Below are positions 1 through 5,521 of a stretch of 25,653 bases of DNA, in pieces. The DNA is from a virus, in IMG/VR virus record IMGVR_UViG_3300025168_000593, positions 1 to 25,653 of that record; one strand, written 5' to 3'. Made by a program: the position numbers and the translations under genes. Every line of letters starts with the position of its first letter. Within the stretch, counting starts at the first letter, position 1. Under the pieces are notes generated by a model. It was not told where the DNA came from, did no database searches, and saw only the letters and a program-made list of their open reading frames with translations.

Positions 1-143
1 TAGATGTTAAAACGGCAAGTATCCGTAAGACTTGGCGACCTGGCACAATGATACATAGAAATCAAAGTAAATATCAAAAACAATTAGGAGTAAAAATTTT
101 ATATGTCTTTAAAGATGGAAGCTGCAAGTTTAAGCGATCTTAA
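1..143 (+). CDS. 3' end of an unidentified phage gene (partial)
   Basis: An open frame enters at the window edge (first full codon at 3) and stops with TAA at 141-143. The visible tail of 46 residues begins DVKTASIRKTWRPGTMIHRN and ends in the basic sequence FKDGSCKFKRS. It is rich in Lys and Arg with alternating hydrophobic residues, so it looks like a real protein rather than a chance frame. It overlaps the lysozyme start by 41 bp in another frame; the overlap shrinks to 29 bp if the lysozyme starts at its second Met (115). It precedes the lysis module, so it probably belongs to the late operon. I do not recognise the family, and no function is assigned. Confidence 0.5.
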   Translation, partial: DVKTASIRKTWRPGTMIHRNQSKYQKQLGVKILYVFKDGSCKFKRS

Positions 144-552
144 AAATAGAGTAGTTTTACATGAGGGTAAAGTAAATAAATGTTACGCAGACTCACTTGG
201 AAAATTAACTTTTGGAATAGGTCATCTTGTTACAAAAGAGGATAATATTGATCCTAATAAAGAATATTCAGACGAATATATTTATAAACTATTTGATAAA
301 GATTTCGATAAAGCAATCGAAGGAGCAGCAAGAGTATGTCAAGGTATGGATTTACCAGACAGAAAATTTGGTGTGTTTATTGAAATGGCATTTCAGCTTG
401 GAGCAACTGGTTTGTCTAAATTTAAAAAAGCTCTTGCAGCAGCTAGAGATCATCAATGGCAAATGTGCCACGATCAACTTCTCGATAGTCGCTGGTATAA
501 ACAAACGCCAAACAGAGCAAAACAATTGGCGCAAATAATGTTGGAGGACTAA
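103..552 (+). CDS. Endolysin, T4-type lysozyme (GH24 muramidase)
   Basis: This protein would cleave the glycan strands of peptidoglycan at the end of infection. The 149-residue length fits single-domain phage lysozymes. The GH24 catalytic pattern E-x8-D-x5-T is intact: Glu21 (LHEG), Asp30 (YADSLG) and Thr36 (KLTFGIGH), matching E11/D20/T26 of T4 lysozyme. The C-terminal SRWYKQTPNRAKQLAQIM matches the usual W-x5-P-x-R-A end of the family. There is no signal peptide or signal-arrest-release helix, so export would need a holin. An AGGAG at 86-90 lies upstream of the ATG at 103 with somewhat long spacing; Met5 at 115 is an alternative start. The next genes encode small membrane proteins, which fits a lysis cassette. 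Confidence 0.92.
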   Translation: MSLKMEAASLSDLKNRVVLHEGKVNKCYADSLGKLTFGIGHLVTKEDNIDPNKEYSDEYIYKLFDKDFDKAIEGAARVCQGMDLPDRKFGVFIEMAFQLGATGLSKFKKALAAARDHQWQMCHDQLLDSRWYKQTPNRAKQLAQIMLED

Positions 553-553
553 T

Positions 554-658
554 ATGGAAAAAATTAAATACTTTTGGAAGGGATTAACGAAAAGAGGGAA
601 ACTTCTTACAGTTGTTCTAATCGTTATTCTTGCCGTTATAGCTTACGGACAATTCTAA
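554..658 (+). CDS. 34-residue single-span membrane peptide of the lysis cassette
   Basis: A short ORF starts at ATG 554, with GGAGG at 543-547 upstream and good spacing, and stops with TAA at 656-658. The N-terminal half is basic (MEKIKYFWKGLTKRGK). The C-terminal half is a single hydrophobic helix (LLTVVLIVILAVIAYGQF), giving a predicted inside-N, outside-C topology. It sits between lysozyme and a holin-like gene, and its stop overlaps the next start as TAATG, so translation is probably coupled. A role as small holin, holin modulator or spanin-like peptide is inferred from position only. There is no lipobox and no periplasmic domain, so a classical spanin is unlikely. Confidence 0.6.
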   Translation: MEKIKYFWKGLTKRGKLLTVVLIVILAVIAYGQF

Positions 659-1053
659 TGTGGCAATTACTTTTGAAACCCCTAATAGGAGTAGTATCTC
701 AAAGTGTTGGGGGTTTCGTTGAAACTAAAAAATTAAAAGCAGAAACAAAACTTACTGAAATAAAAGCAAATAAAAAAAGATTAGAAGATATTGCTTCTGG
801 AAAAATTAAGTGGGAAGCATCGGCTGTTGATCAAATGAAGGGAAGCTGGAAAGATGAACTAATTTTAATTTGCCTCCTGACACCAGCTTGTGCCGTTTTC
901 GTGCCTAGTTGGACACCTCATATTAAAGCTGGCTTTGAGGCACTCCACAGTCTGCCGTCATATTATACCAATTTATTATACATTTCGTGCTTGGCGAGTT
1001 TTGGAATTAAGGGAGCATCAGGTGCGATGAAAATGTTTGGCAAGAAGAATTAA
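658..1053 (+). CDS. Holin-like membrane protein (3-TM type)
   Basis: I choose the ATG at 658, which overlaps the previous stop as TAATG, rather than an upstream in-frame start at 574 that would run through the 34-residue gene. The protein of 131 residues has an N-terminal amphipathic segment (WQLLLKPLIGVVSQSVGGF), a charged helix rich in Lys and Glu, and then two hydrophobic stretches (ELILICLLTPACAVFVPSW and YYTNLLYISCLASFGIKGA). It ends in a basic tail. This order resembles the family known as holin of 3TMs found beside lysozymes in phages and gene transfer agents. Holin activity is inferred from this resemblance and from the neighbouring lysozyme. Confidence 0.65.
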   Translation: MWQLLLKPLIGVVSQSVGGFVETKKLKAETKLTEIKANKKRLEDIASGKIKWEASAVDQMKGSWKDELILICLLTPACAVFVPSWTPHIKAGFEALHSLPSYYTNLLYISCLASFGIKGASGAMKMFGKKN

Positions 1054-1078
1054 AAAACAAATAATTATTATTCCTGGA

Positions 1079-1255
1079 ATGTGGTTTCACTCAATGACTA
1101 GGACCGAACAACAAGAATATAAAAATAAAAATAAACCATCTGGGTGTGAAAATTGTGAGGAATATTTAATTCACTCCAATGATAACTTACGAACTTGGAT
1201 GTGTGGAAACTGTAAATTTAACGAGTTTTCGCCAAAAAAAAACCCTCATATTTGA
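1079..1255 (+). CDS. Small zinc-ribbon protein of unknown function
   Basis: An ORF of 58 codons from ATG 1079 (ATG 1094 and a TTG at 1037 are alternatives) contains two CxxC pairs: CENC and CGNC, about 20 residues apart (SGCENCEEYLI and TWMCGNCKFNEF). These would form a four-Cys zinc ribbon. The rest is hydrophilic, with a Lys-rich N-terminal region (TEQQEYKNKNKPSG). There is no obvious ribosome binding site, so the start is uncertain. It is the last rightward gene before the convergent integrase gene. No family is recognised; nucleic-acid or protein binding is only suggested by the zinc pairs. Confidence 0.55.
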   Translation: MWFHSMTRTEQQEYKNKNKPSGCENCEEYLIHSNDNLRTWMCGNCKFNEFSPKKNPHI

Positions 1256-1299
1256 CCATACAAAGGTTTTAAAGAGTAGGGTAGTATGATTGTAACCCC

Positions 1300-2508
1300 C
1301 TAATTATTCATTAAAGCGGCAATTTTATCTGCTGACTCTTGTTCCTTTTCTAAATTTCTCCAATTACCTTTTACATACAAATTAGATATTTCTTTTGTTG
1401 CATGACCATGATCTCTCATCATTGCTTCTTTATTTTCTTCCAGGTATTCTTTTAAAGTTATAACAAACACCCTAAAACTATGTGGTGTTATTGTTCCCAC
1501 TATACCAATCTCCCTATTATATTTATTTAAAACTCGGTTCACAAAATTATTACGATGTATACGAGTATTTTTTTCTGATGAAAAAATTAGTTGTTCTGGA
1601 TCAATAATATTTTTTTGTTTAATATATTCACACAACAATGCTGTCATACTTGATGATAAAGTTACTGCTCTATCCCCAGTCATAGTTTTTGGTCTATGTT
1701 TTAATTTATTACTAGAGGTATTAACATTTTTATTAATATCTAAATATCCAATACCATTTTCCATTTTAAAATCTTGTAATAGTAATGGAATAATCTCTCC
1801 AAACCTTCCCCCCAATTCTCTCATTAAACGAACTAAAACAAATCCTTGGTAATTATTTTTTTCCAAAATATTTGTTAATTGTTTTAATTTTTCCAATGAC
1901 TCTTTATACCCACCTTGTACAATAACTGGATCTGATTTATTTTCTTTGTGTTTTTTTTGTATTCTTTTAAAGTCGCTACGATCCACTTGATCACAATAAT
2001 TAAATATTATTCCTCGTTCTTCTTCTGCTGCATACTTATATAAACGACCTAATAGTTTAAAACATTCCCTATTATATCTCATAGAAAAATGTTTATTCAT
2101 AAATTTATTTATTCTTGATGTTATTCTTACATTAAAATCTTTTAACTTCATGTCTTGAATAGACACATCATCAAGCTTTACAGTCCATAATTTTTTTGCT
2201 TCATACTCATAGTTATTTATTGTTTCATCTTGTGGACCATATTGAACACTCTCCATATAATTCTTCCAATCATCATATAATTTTTTTAATGTATCTTGTT
2301 TTCCATAAGTGCCATTATTAATTGCTTTTTGTATACGATCTTTTTCTTTTGCCAATTCCTCTATATCTGATGGAAATCCAAATTTTTTTGTAGCAATTCT
2401 TTTTGTCTTTATTTGTTTTCTTTTTCCGTCATCACCAATTTTATATTCATTAATTTCAAAAAAATATCTATCTTTCCATGGAGAGATTTTTGTTATTTCA
2501 TAATTCAT
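1300..2508 (-). CDS. int: Tyrosine-family site-specific integrase
   Basis: The enzyme would recombine phage attP with a host attB through a covalent 3'-phosphotyrosine intermediate. In 402 residues the catalytic set is visible: Arg235 (ELGGRFGEI), Lys274 (RPKTMTGDRAV), His343 and Arg346 (TPHSFRVF), His369 (HGHATKE) and Tyr378 (SNLYVKG). Residues 1-60 resemble an arm-binding N-terminal domain (basic, KRKQIKTKRIATKKFG). Residues 70-180 form a SAM-like core-binding domain. The gene is alone on its strand here, and a 15-bp operator-like dyad lies only 11 bp in front of its ATG. That suggests control by the phage repressor. There is no clear ribosome binding site, so low or leaderless translation is possible. 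It ends convergently with the rightward lysis genes. Confidence 0.93.
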   Translation of the reverse strand: MNYEITKISPWKDRYFFEINEYKIGDDGKRKQIKTKRIATKKFGFPSDIEELAKEKDRIQKAINNGTYGKQDTLKKLYDDWKNYMESVQYGPQDETINNYEYEAKKLWTVKLDDVSIQDMKLKDFNVRITSRINKFMNKHFSMRYNRECFKLLGRLYKYAAEEERGIIFNYCDQVDRSDFKRIQKKHKENKSDPVIVQGGYKESLEKLKQLTNILEKNNYQGFVLVRLMRELGGRFGEIIPLLLQDFKMENGIGYLDINKNVNTSSNKLKHRPKTMTGDRAVTLSSSMTALLCEYIKQKNIIDPEQLIFSSEKNTRIHRNNFVNRVLNKYNREIGIVGTITPHSFRVFVITLKEYLEENKEAMMRDHGHATKEISNLYVKGNWRNLEKEQESADKIAALMNN

Positions 2509-2518
2509 AAATATTTTG

Positions 2519-2533
2519 TAGCATTAAATTCTA
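2519..2533 (-). promoter_or_regulatory. Operator-like dyad at the integrase promoter
   Basis: TAGCATTAAATTCTA is a near-perfect inverted repeat of the form TAG-C-ATT-N-AAT-T-CTA. Read on the minus strand, it lies between a weak -35-like TAGATT and a -10-like TACAAA in front of the integrase. The same element occurs at 2825, 7298 (right end degenerate) and 7637. The likely ligand is the phage repressor encoded at 7351-7617; this is inference from the shared sites. Confidence 0.6.
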
Positions 2534-2824
2534 TTTTAATCTATTAAAATCGTTGACAAAAACAACACTTGTCAGTTGATAATTTGTCAGTCATTCTGTC
2601 AACTGCTATATGGGAATTGACAGATTTACTAGGTATTCTATGTCTTTCTATAGGTTTGTATGACAACAAAAAATAAGTAAATAAAGAAAAAAAATAGGTT
2701 AACAGACTATTAAGAATAGCAGAAAACTAGGAAAAAACTATTGTTTGTCAGTTAAATATTCAACGAGGTAAAAAAAAAGCAAAGAGTAATAGGCGAAAAA
2801 AGATAAATAATTAATTTTATAATA

Positions 2825-2839
2825 TAGCATTTTATTCTA
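2825..2839. promoter_or_regulatory. Operator-like dyad upstream of the tRNA
   Basis: TAGCATTTTATTCTA differs from the perfect dyad at 7637 at one position. It ends 16 bp before the tRNA-Asn. Possible roles are control of tRNA transcription, or of a leftward transcript entering the attP region. A TATAGA overlapping its right end could serve as a -10 for the tRNA. Confidence 0.5.
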
Positions 2840-2855
2840 TAGACCTTTTTGGTAT

Positions 2856-2930
2856 TCCTGGGTAGTTCAATGGTAGAACACCTGACTGTTAATCAGGGGG
2901 TTGTTGGTTCGAGTCCAATCCCAGGAGCCA
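2856..2930 (+). tRNA. tRNA-Asn (anticodon GTT), CCA encoded
   Basis: All parts fold. The acceptor TCCTGGG (2856-2862) pairs with CCCAGGA (2920-2926), followed by discriminator G and an encoded CCA. The D arm is GTTC/GAAC. The anticodon arm CCTGA/TCAGG has loop CTGTTAA with GTT at 2888-2890. The variable loop has 5 nt, and the T arm GTTGG/CCAAT has loop TTCGAGT. It is clearly less A/T-rich than the DNA around it, which suggests host origin. It lies on the integrase side of the early operon, and its 3' end is 2 bp from the stop codon of the next gene. It may supply tRNA for the many Asn codons of an A/T-rich phage, or carry the attP crossover point for a host tRNA-Asn gene, or both. Confidence 0.95.
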
Positions 2931-2932
2931 AG

Positions 2933-3361
2933 TTATATAGTGCCACCATATGACCAATTTTCATCTAAATGTTTTTGATCAGGACAATTTTTAGCATGAT
3001 CGTCTTGCAATTCTTTTAAATATTTAAACCATTTATCTGGTTTAACATTCTCATGCAGCATCCCAACTGTTCTTGCTACTCTCTTAACTCTAAATTTAAT
3101 TATCTCATTGTTGTCATTAACTTTATAAAAAACAACAAAACCTGGCACATCAAATTTTAATGCTAATTTTTTTGTTAATGTATATGCCTTAAATGTTTGA
3201 CCAGTATCTTTTGCCAATTCTATAAAAGCAAGGGGTTGATAACAATGTTTACATACTTCAACACTGTCTACATCTATCATGGCAATACCTTCAAATTGAC
3301 GATGCCATTTACTATAAGCTTCTTGTTTTAAATTACTGTACCACTGTCTAGCCATTACCAA
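2933..3361 (-). CDS. Small phage protein, possible PD-(D/E)XK-like nuclease
   Basis: The protein has 142 residues; an alternative start at 3355 gives MARQWYSNL. The core reads IDVDSVEVCKHCYQPLAFIE followed by a basic stretch and FDVPGFVVFYKV. The acidic IDVDSVE, the CxxC, the strand ending in Glu (LAFIE) and the later hydrophobic strand recall small phage proteins with a restriction-endonuclease-like fold. The usual Lys two residues after the Glu is absent here (IELAK), so the active site is doubtful. It is the last gene of the leftward operon. It overlaps the methyltransferase gene by 14 bp and ends 2 bp from the tRNA. Whether it pairs functionally with the methyltransferase is untested. Confidence 0.6.
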   Translation of the reverse strand: MVMARQWYSNLKQEAYSKWHRQFEGIAMIDVDSVEVCKHCYQPLAFIELAKDTGQTFKAYTLTKKLALKFDVPGFVVFYKVNDNNEIIKFRVKRVARTVGMLHENVKPDKWFKYLKELQDDHAKNCPDQKHLDENWSYGGTI

Positions 3362-4385
3362 ACTCCGCTTTAATTATTGCTCGACCTATTTCTTCGACTA
3401 TCTGTGGCACAACTCCGTTACCCAGTGCCTTCAATCTTTTCGTACGATCTTTGTCCAATTCTGTGGTAATCCCATAAGGAACTCCACGAAGTTTGGATTC
3501 AATTTGCCACCAGGTTTCGTCATATTTTTTCTTATCATTGATCCTATTAAAGATGTTCTGTTCGTTTGACTTTTTGGAAATGTCAGATTTTTTGCATCGT
3601 TGTAAGTCGGTGTTGGTAGCATCTTGTAATGATCCAGATACTTCACTACATCGTTCAGTTTCGCTCCAAACTTTGTTCCCGTTTTTTTTCTCGTTACCGA
3701 CCATCCACTGCTGTTCGGTTTGATGTATTCCACTGGCATCGTTACATCCAAACTGTTCCCCGCTGTCGGTGTCGGTAGCATTCTGATCATTTCTGATAGA
3801 TACCCTGTCTTTCGATTGGTTGCTGCTCTGCTCGGTCGCATTCCTTTTCTGTCGATGTAATCCATCGTTGTAGGTGTTGGATATGTTTGATGCAATAAAC
3901 CAGATTCTTTCCCTCTTGTGCCACGCGCCTTTGCTGATAGCTGGTATATTAAACGCTTGGACTTCGTAACCTTCACTTTCCAAGTCAGTATGCACAGTGT
4001 TGAATGCCAAGCCGTCTTGTGTCGTAACAATTCCTCGCACATTTTCTGCAATAACCCATCTGGGTTTCGTGTGTTTGATGACATCAAACATTTCTCCCCA
4101 GAGATAGCGGTCATCTTCCGTTCCTCGTTGGAGTCCTGCTTGGGAAAATCCTTGGCATGGGAATCCTCCACAAACAAGGAAGGTTGGTTCGTTGATTTTG
4201 GTGTCTTTGATGTCATTGTATAATTTAACTCCTGGAAAGTTTTGTTTTAAAACTTCTTGGCAAAAAGGTTCAATCTCGCAAAAGGCAATCGTTTTAAATC
4301 GTGGATCTGCTCGGTGTAGTCCAAGGGAAAAACCACCAATCCCACTAAAGAGATCAACTATGTTTAAACTAGCTGATGGGTTCAA
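3348..4385 (-). CDS. DNA (cytosine-5) methyltransferase
   Basis: The enzyme would transfer a methyl group from S-adenosylmethionine to C5 of cytosine in a specific DNA site. In 345 residues the motifs appear in order: motif I VDLFSGIGGFSLGLHRA (10-26), motif IV GGFPCQGFS with catalytic Cys77, motif VI AENVRG (113-118), motif VIII KRERIWFIAS, and motif X RLKALGNGVVPQI near the C-terminus. Between VIII and X lies a hydrophilic region rich in Asn, Asp, Gln and Lys with repeated NATDTDS/DATNTDL, where the target-recognition domain should be. That region is also read through by a long ORF in another frame (3431-4216). The gene is visibly less A/T-rich than its neighbours, a sign of recent transfer. 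It overlaps the LexA-like gene upstream and the small gene downstream. A likely role is protection of phage DNA from host restriction. Confidence 0.93.
   Translation of the reverse strand: MNPSASLNIVDLFSGIGGFSLGLHRADPRFKTIAFCEIEPFCQEVLKQNFPGVKLYNDIKDTKINEPTFLVCGGFPCQGFSQAGLQRGTEDDRYLWGEMFDVIKHTKPRWVIAENVRGIVTTQDGLAFNTVHTDLESEGYEVQAFNIPAISKGAWHKRERIWFIASNISNTYNDGLHRQKRNATEQSSNQSKDRVSIRNDQNATDTDSGEQFGCNDASGIHQTEQQWMVGNEKKNGNKVWSETERCSEVSGSLQDATNTDLQRCKKSDISKKSNEQNIFNRINDKKKYDETWWQIESKLRGVPYGITTELDKDRTKRLKALGNGVVPQIVEEIGRAIIKAEFGNG
3431..4216 (-). CDS. ORF embedded in the methyltransferase gene in another frame (PTPT / LNPxFVEFLMG type)
   Basis: A frame of 261 codons lies wholly inside the methyltransferase gene on the same strand. 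It begins MTSKTPKSTNQPSLFVEDSH and carries three LPTPT/YPTPT-type motifs (YPTPTTMD, LPTPTAGN, LPTPTYND). It ends near GGKLNPNFVEFLMGLPQNWT. Proteins with an N-terminal SLFxEDSHAK, repeated PTPTAxD and a C-terminal LNPEFVEWLMGFPxGWT are, from memory, common in phage annotations. Here EDSHAK is the other-frame reading of the methyltransferase GGFPCQ codons, and LNPNFVEFLMG that of the WWQIESKLRGVPYG region. Either both frames are translated (overprinting), or the second is an artefact of conserved codons. An AGGAG ends 12 nt before the ATG, which is rather far. No function is proposed. Confidence 0.4.
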   Translation of the reverse strand: MTSKTPKSTNQPSLFVEDSHAKDFPKQDSNEERKMTAISGEKCLMSSNTRNPDGLLQKMCEELLRHKTAWHSTLCILTWKVKVTKSKRLIYQLSAKARGTRGKESGLLHQTYPTPTTMDYIDRKGMRPSRAATNRKTGYLSEMIRMLPTPTAGNSLDVTMPVEYIKPNSSGWSVTRKKTGTKFGAKLNDVVKYLDHYKMLPTPTYNDAKNLTFPKSQTNRTSLIGSMIRKNMTKPGGKLNPNFVEFLMGLPQNWTKIVRKD

Positions 4386-4572
4386 TGGATCGATGACTAA
4401 ATTTTACTCGCTTTATTTTGTTATGTTTTTCCAGTGCTTCAATTAATCGGTGAACACCAGATTTAGATTTAAGATTAATTGCTGCCTTCATTTCATCAAA
4501 AGAAGGAGAATAATCTTTTTCTTTAATATAATTTTTTATGTATTTTAATAATTCAGATTGTTTTCTTGTCAT
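4369..4572 (-). CDS. Free-standing LexA-type DNA-binding domain
   Basis: All 67 residues align with the N-terminal winged-helix domain of alphaproteobacterial LexA: MTRKQSELLKYI, then SPSFDEMKAAINLKSKSGV as helix 2, turn and recognition helix, then HRLIEALEKHNKIKRV and a short wing. The S24 self-cleavage domain and hinge are missing, and the ORF stops just after the wing (RSIEPIS). It could therefore bind SOS-type operators without being inactivated by RecA, or regulate phage promoters. It probably cannot dimerise by the usual LexA C-terminal route. It overlaps the methyltransferase start by 17 bp and a coiled-coil ORF upstream by 20 bp, so these are likely translated together. Assignment to the domain family is firm; the role is inference. 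Confidence 0.88.
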   Translation of the reverse strand: MTRKQSELLKYIKNYIKEKDYSPSFDEMKAAINLKSKSGVHRLIEALEKHNKIKRVKFSHRSIEPIS

Positions 4573-4717
4573 TAATTTTCTTTTCTAATTGGTCAACTTT
4601 TTGTCGCAATACAAAATTTTCATCTGTTTTTGTTGTTAATAATTTTTCCATAAATTCATCATTTAATTTTTTTTCTTTTTTTAATTTTCGTAATTCTTTC
4701 TCAAAATCTTCAGACAT
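4553..4717 (-). CDS. 54-residue coiled-coil peptide
   Basis: The ORF runs from ATG at 4717 (minus strand) to TGA at 4555-4553. It begins MSEDFEKELRKLKKEKKLND and ends VLRQKVDQLEKKINDKKTI. It is almost entirely charged residues with leucines, isoleucines or valines at heptad-like spacing, so it is predicted to be one long helix forming a coiled coil. It overlaps the end of the MazG-like gene by 8 bp and the start of the LexA-domain gene by 20 bp, filling what would otherwise be a gap in the operon. Overlaps of this kind support a real gene. A partner in the adjacent LexA-like protein is possible but unproven. Confidence 0.6.
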   Translation of the reverse strand: MSEDFEKELRKLKKEKKLNDEFMEKLLTTKTDENFVLRQKVDQLEKKINDKKTI

Positions 4718-4970
4718 TTTTATATTTATCTTTAATTTTTATTAATTTTAATTTTACATCTTCCAAGTACACTGCAAGATCAAGAGCTTCTTCAATGGCA
4801 TTATCTATTCCTGAAATTAAACCATAATTAGCACCAGACATTGTGTTGCCATATTTTTTAATTCCCATGTTGGACCGATTAATCATTTTCTCACAAATTT
4901 TTTTAACAAGTGGGTCTTTTGCCATTTCATCAGGTATTGTTATTAAATCTTTAGTAGACAAATCTGTCAT
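4710..4970 (-). CDS. MazG-like nucleotide pyrophosphohydrolase-type protein
   Basis: I choose the Met at 4970, which overlaps the upstream stop codon, rather than the longer form from 4991. The 86 residues contain a helical pattern seen in phage MazG/dUTPase-like all-alpha proteins: RSNMGIKKYGNTM, then GLISGIDNAIEEALDLAVYL, with the EExxD-type acidic cluster (EEALD) that binds Mg2+ in the family. The family hydrolyses nucleoside triphosphates to monophosphates, or nucleotide alarmones. The first half of a normal MazG metal site is not obvious, so activity is uncertain. It is a member of the leftward early operon between a small HTH gene and a coiled-coil peptide. Confidence 0.6.
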   Translation of the reverse strand: MTDLSTKDLITIPDEMAKDPLVKKICEKMINRSNMGIKKYGNTMSGANYGLISGIDNAIEEALDLAVYLEDVKLKLIKIKDKYKNV

Positions 4971-5176
4971 ACTTGTTCTTCTTTCATCCATTGTTCTAAT
5001 CGCTGCAATGAAATATAAAAAGTTTGTCCAATTTTTTTCATAGGAAAATTATTTTTTTCCCTCATACGGAATACTCTTTTACGAAGTGCTACATCGGACA
5101 AGTTTGGCTGGGAGGAAAATAAAATCTTCCCAGCCATAACTGCATCTAATAATGATAATTTTTTAAGGGAGTCCAT
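4967..5176 (-). CDS. Small helix-turn-helix protein, excisionase-like
   Basis: The protein has 69 residues. The central part, PNLSDVALRKRVFRMREKNN, is followed by FPMKKIGQTFYISLQRLEQW. This reads like a MerR/excisionase-type winged helix: recognition helix with RKRVFRMR, wing with IGQTFYI, then a helix with RLEQWM. Proteins of this size and form act as recombination directionality factors or as minor regulators. The integrase of this phage has no other obvious Xis partner, so this is the best candidate, but only by position and fold. It lies 3 bp after the SSB gene and overlaps the next gene at its stop codon. Confidence 0.55.
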   Translation of the reverse strand: MDSLKKLSLLDAVMAGKILFSSQPNLSDVALRKRVFRMREKNNFPMKKIGQTFYISLQRLEQWMKEEQV

Positions 5177-5179
5177 AAT

Positions 5180-5521
5180 TTAAAATGGTATATCATCACT
5201 ACTAGATGAACTGGTTGCATTGTCTTTTGGCTTGGCATCATCTCTTGCTTTAGCGTCATTAAATGCTTGTTCAAATGGTATTATTTCAATGTTACAAACA
5301 GTAGACTTTTTATCATTGTTTGTTTGTCCACCCCAAACTTGCACATGAACCTTCGTCCCCGCTTTTAACATTATATCTTCTTTGATTTCCCAACCACCAC
5401 TATCCTTATTATCTAAAAATAATAAAGACTCCCCAATTGGAAATTTATTTCCTTGTTCTCGAAAACTATCAAGAAATGTTTTAAATAGTTTGCCAGGAAA
5501 AACTTTAAAAGTTAATTTCAT
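5180..5521 (-). CDS. ssb: Single-stranded DNA-binding protein (phage SSB type)
   Basis: The protein has 113 residues. The first 85 are rich in beta-strand residues (LTFKVFPGKLFKTFL, GWEIKEDIMLKAGTKVHVQV, KKSTVCNIEIIPFEQAF), consistent with an OB fold. A disordered tail rich in Asp, Lys and Ser ends in the acidic tip SDDIPF, nearly identical to the DDDIPF tip through which bacterial SSBs recruit partner enzymes. It overlaps the Erf-type gene by 4 bp, forming the usual annealase-SSB pair. Its likely role is to coat single-stranded DNA during replication and recombination. The fold is inferred, but the tail is clear. Confidence 0.75.
   Translation of the reverse strand: MKLTFKVFPGKLFKTFLDSFREQGNKFPIGESLLFLDNKDSGGWEIKEDIMLKAGTKVHVQVWGGQTNNDKKSTVCNIEIIPFEQAFNDAKARDDAKPKDNATSSSSSDDIPF

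Larger units (their letters stand above)
2509..2855. other. Intergenic attP-like region with integrase arm-type repeats
   Basis: This stretch of almost 350 bp holds no credible gene. It is very A/T-rich and carries a cluster of short sites built on TTGTCAGT: direct copies at 2569-2577, 2584-2591 and 2745-2753, a variant CTGTCAACT at 2596-2604, and inverted forms at 2553-2560 (TTGACAAA), 2617-2625 (TTGACAGAT) and 2661-2667 (TGACAAC). Repeated 7-9 bp sites in both orientations beside an integrase gene are typical of arm-type binding sites in attP. A small inverted repeat, CTATT-AAG-AATAG, lies near 2707-2719. Operator-like dyads lie near each end. The crossover core is not identified; the tRNA-Asn next door is the obvious candidate. 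Confidence 0.6.

Noticed and set aside
227-538. Second ORF inside the lysozyme gene
   Set aside because: It shows only Ile/Lys-rich translation of A/T-rich DNA with no motif, unlike the embedded ORF in the methyltransferase gene.
1277-1302. Hairpin TAGGG...CCCTA between the lysis genes and the integrase as a terminator
   Set aside because: The stem is short with a large loop, and no T run follows on either strand; the pairing could be chance.
3918-4223. Rightward ORF antisense to the methyltransferase gene
   Set aside because: It has no family-like motif and no ribosome binding site, and is explained as a shadow of a less A/T-rich coding region.
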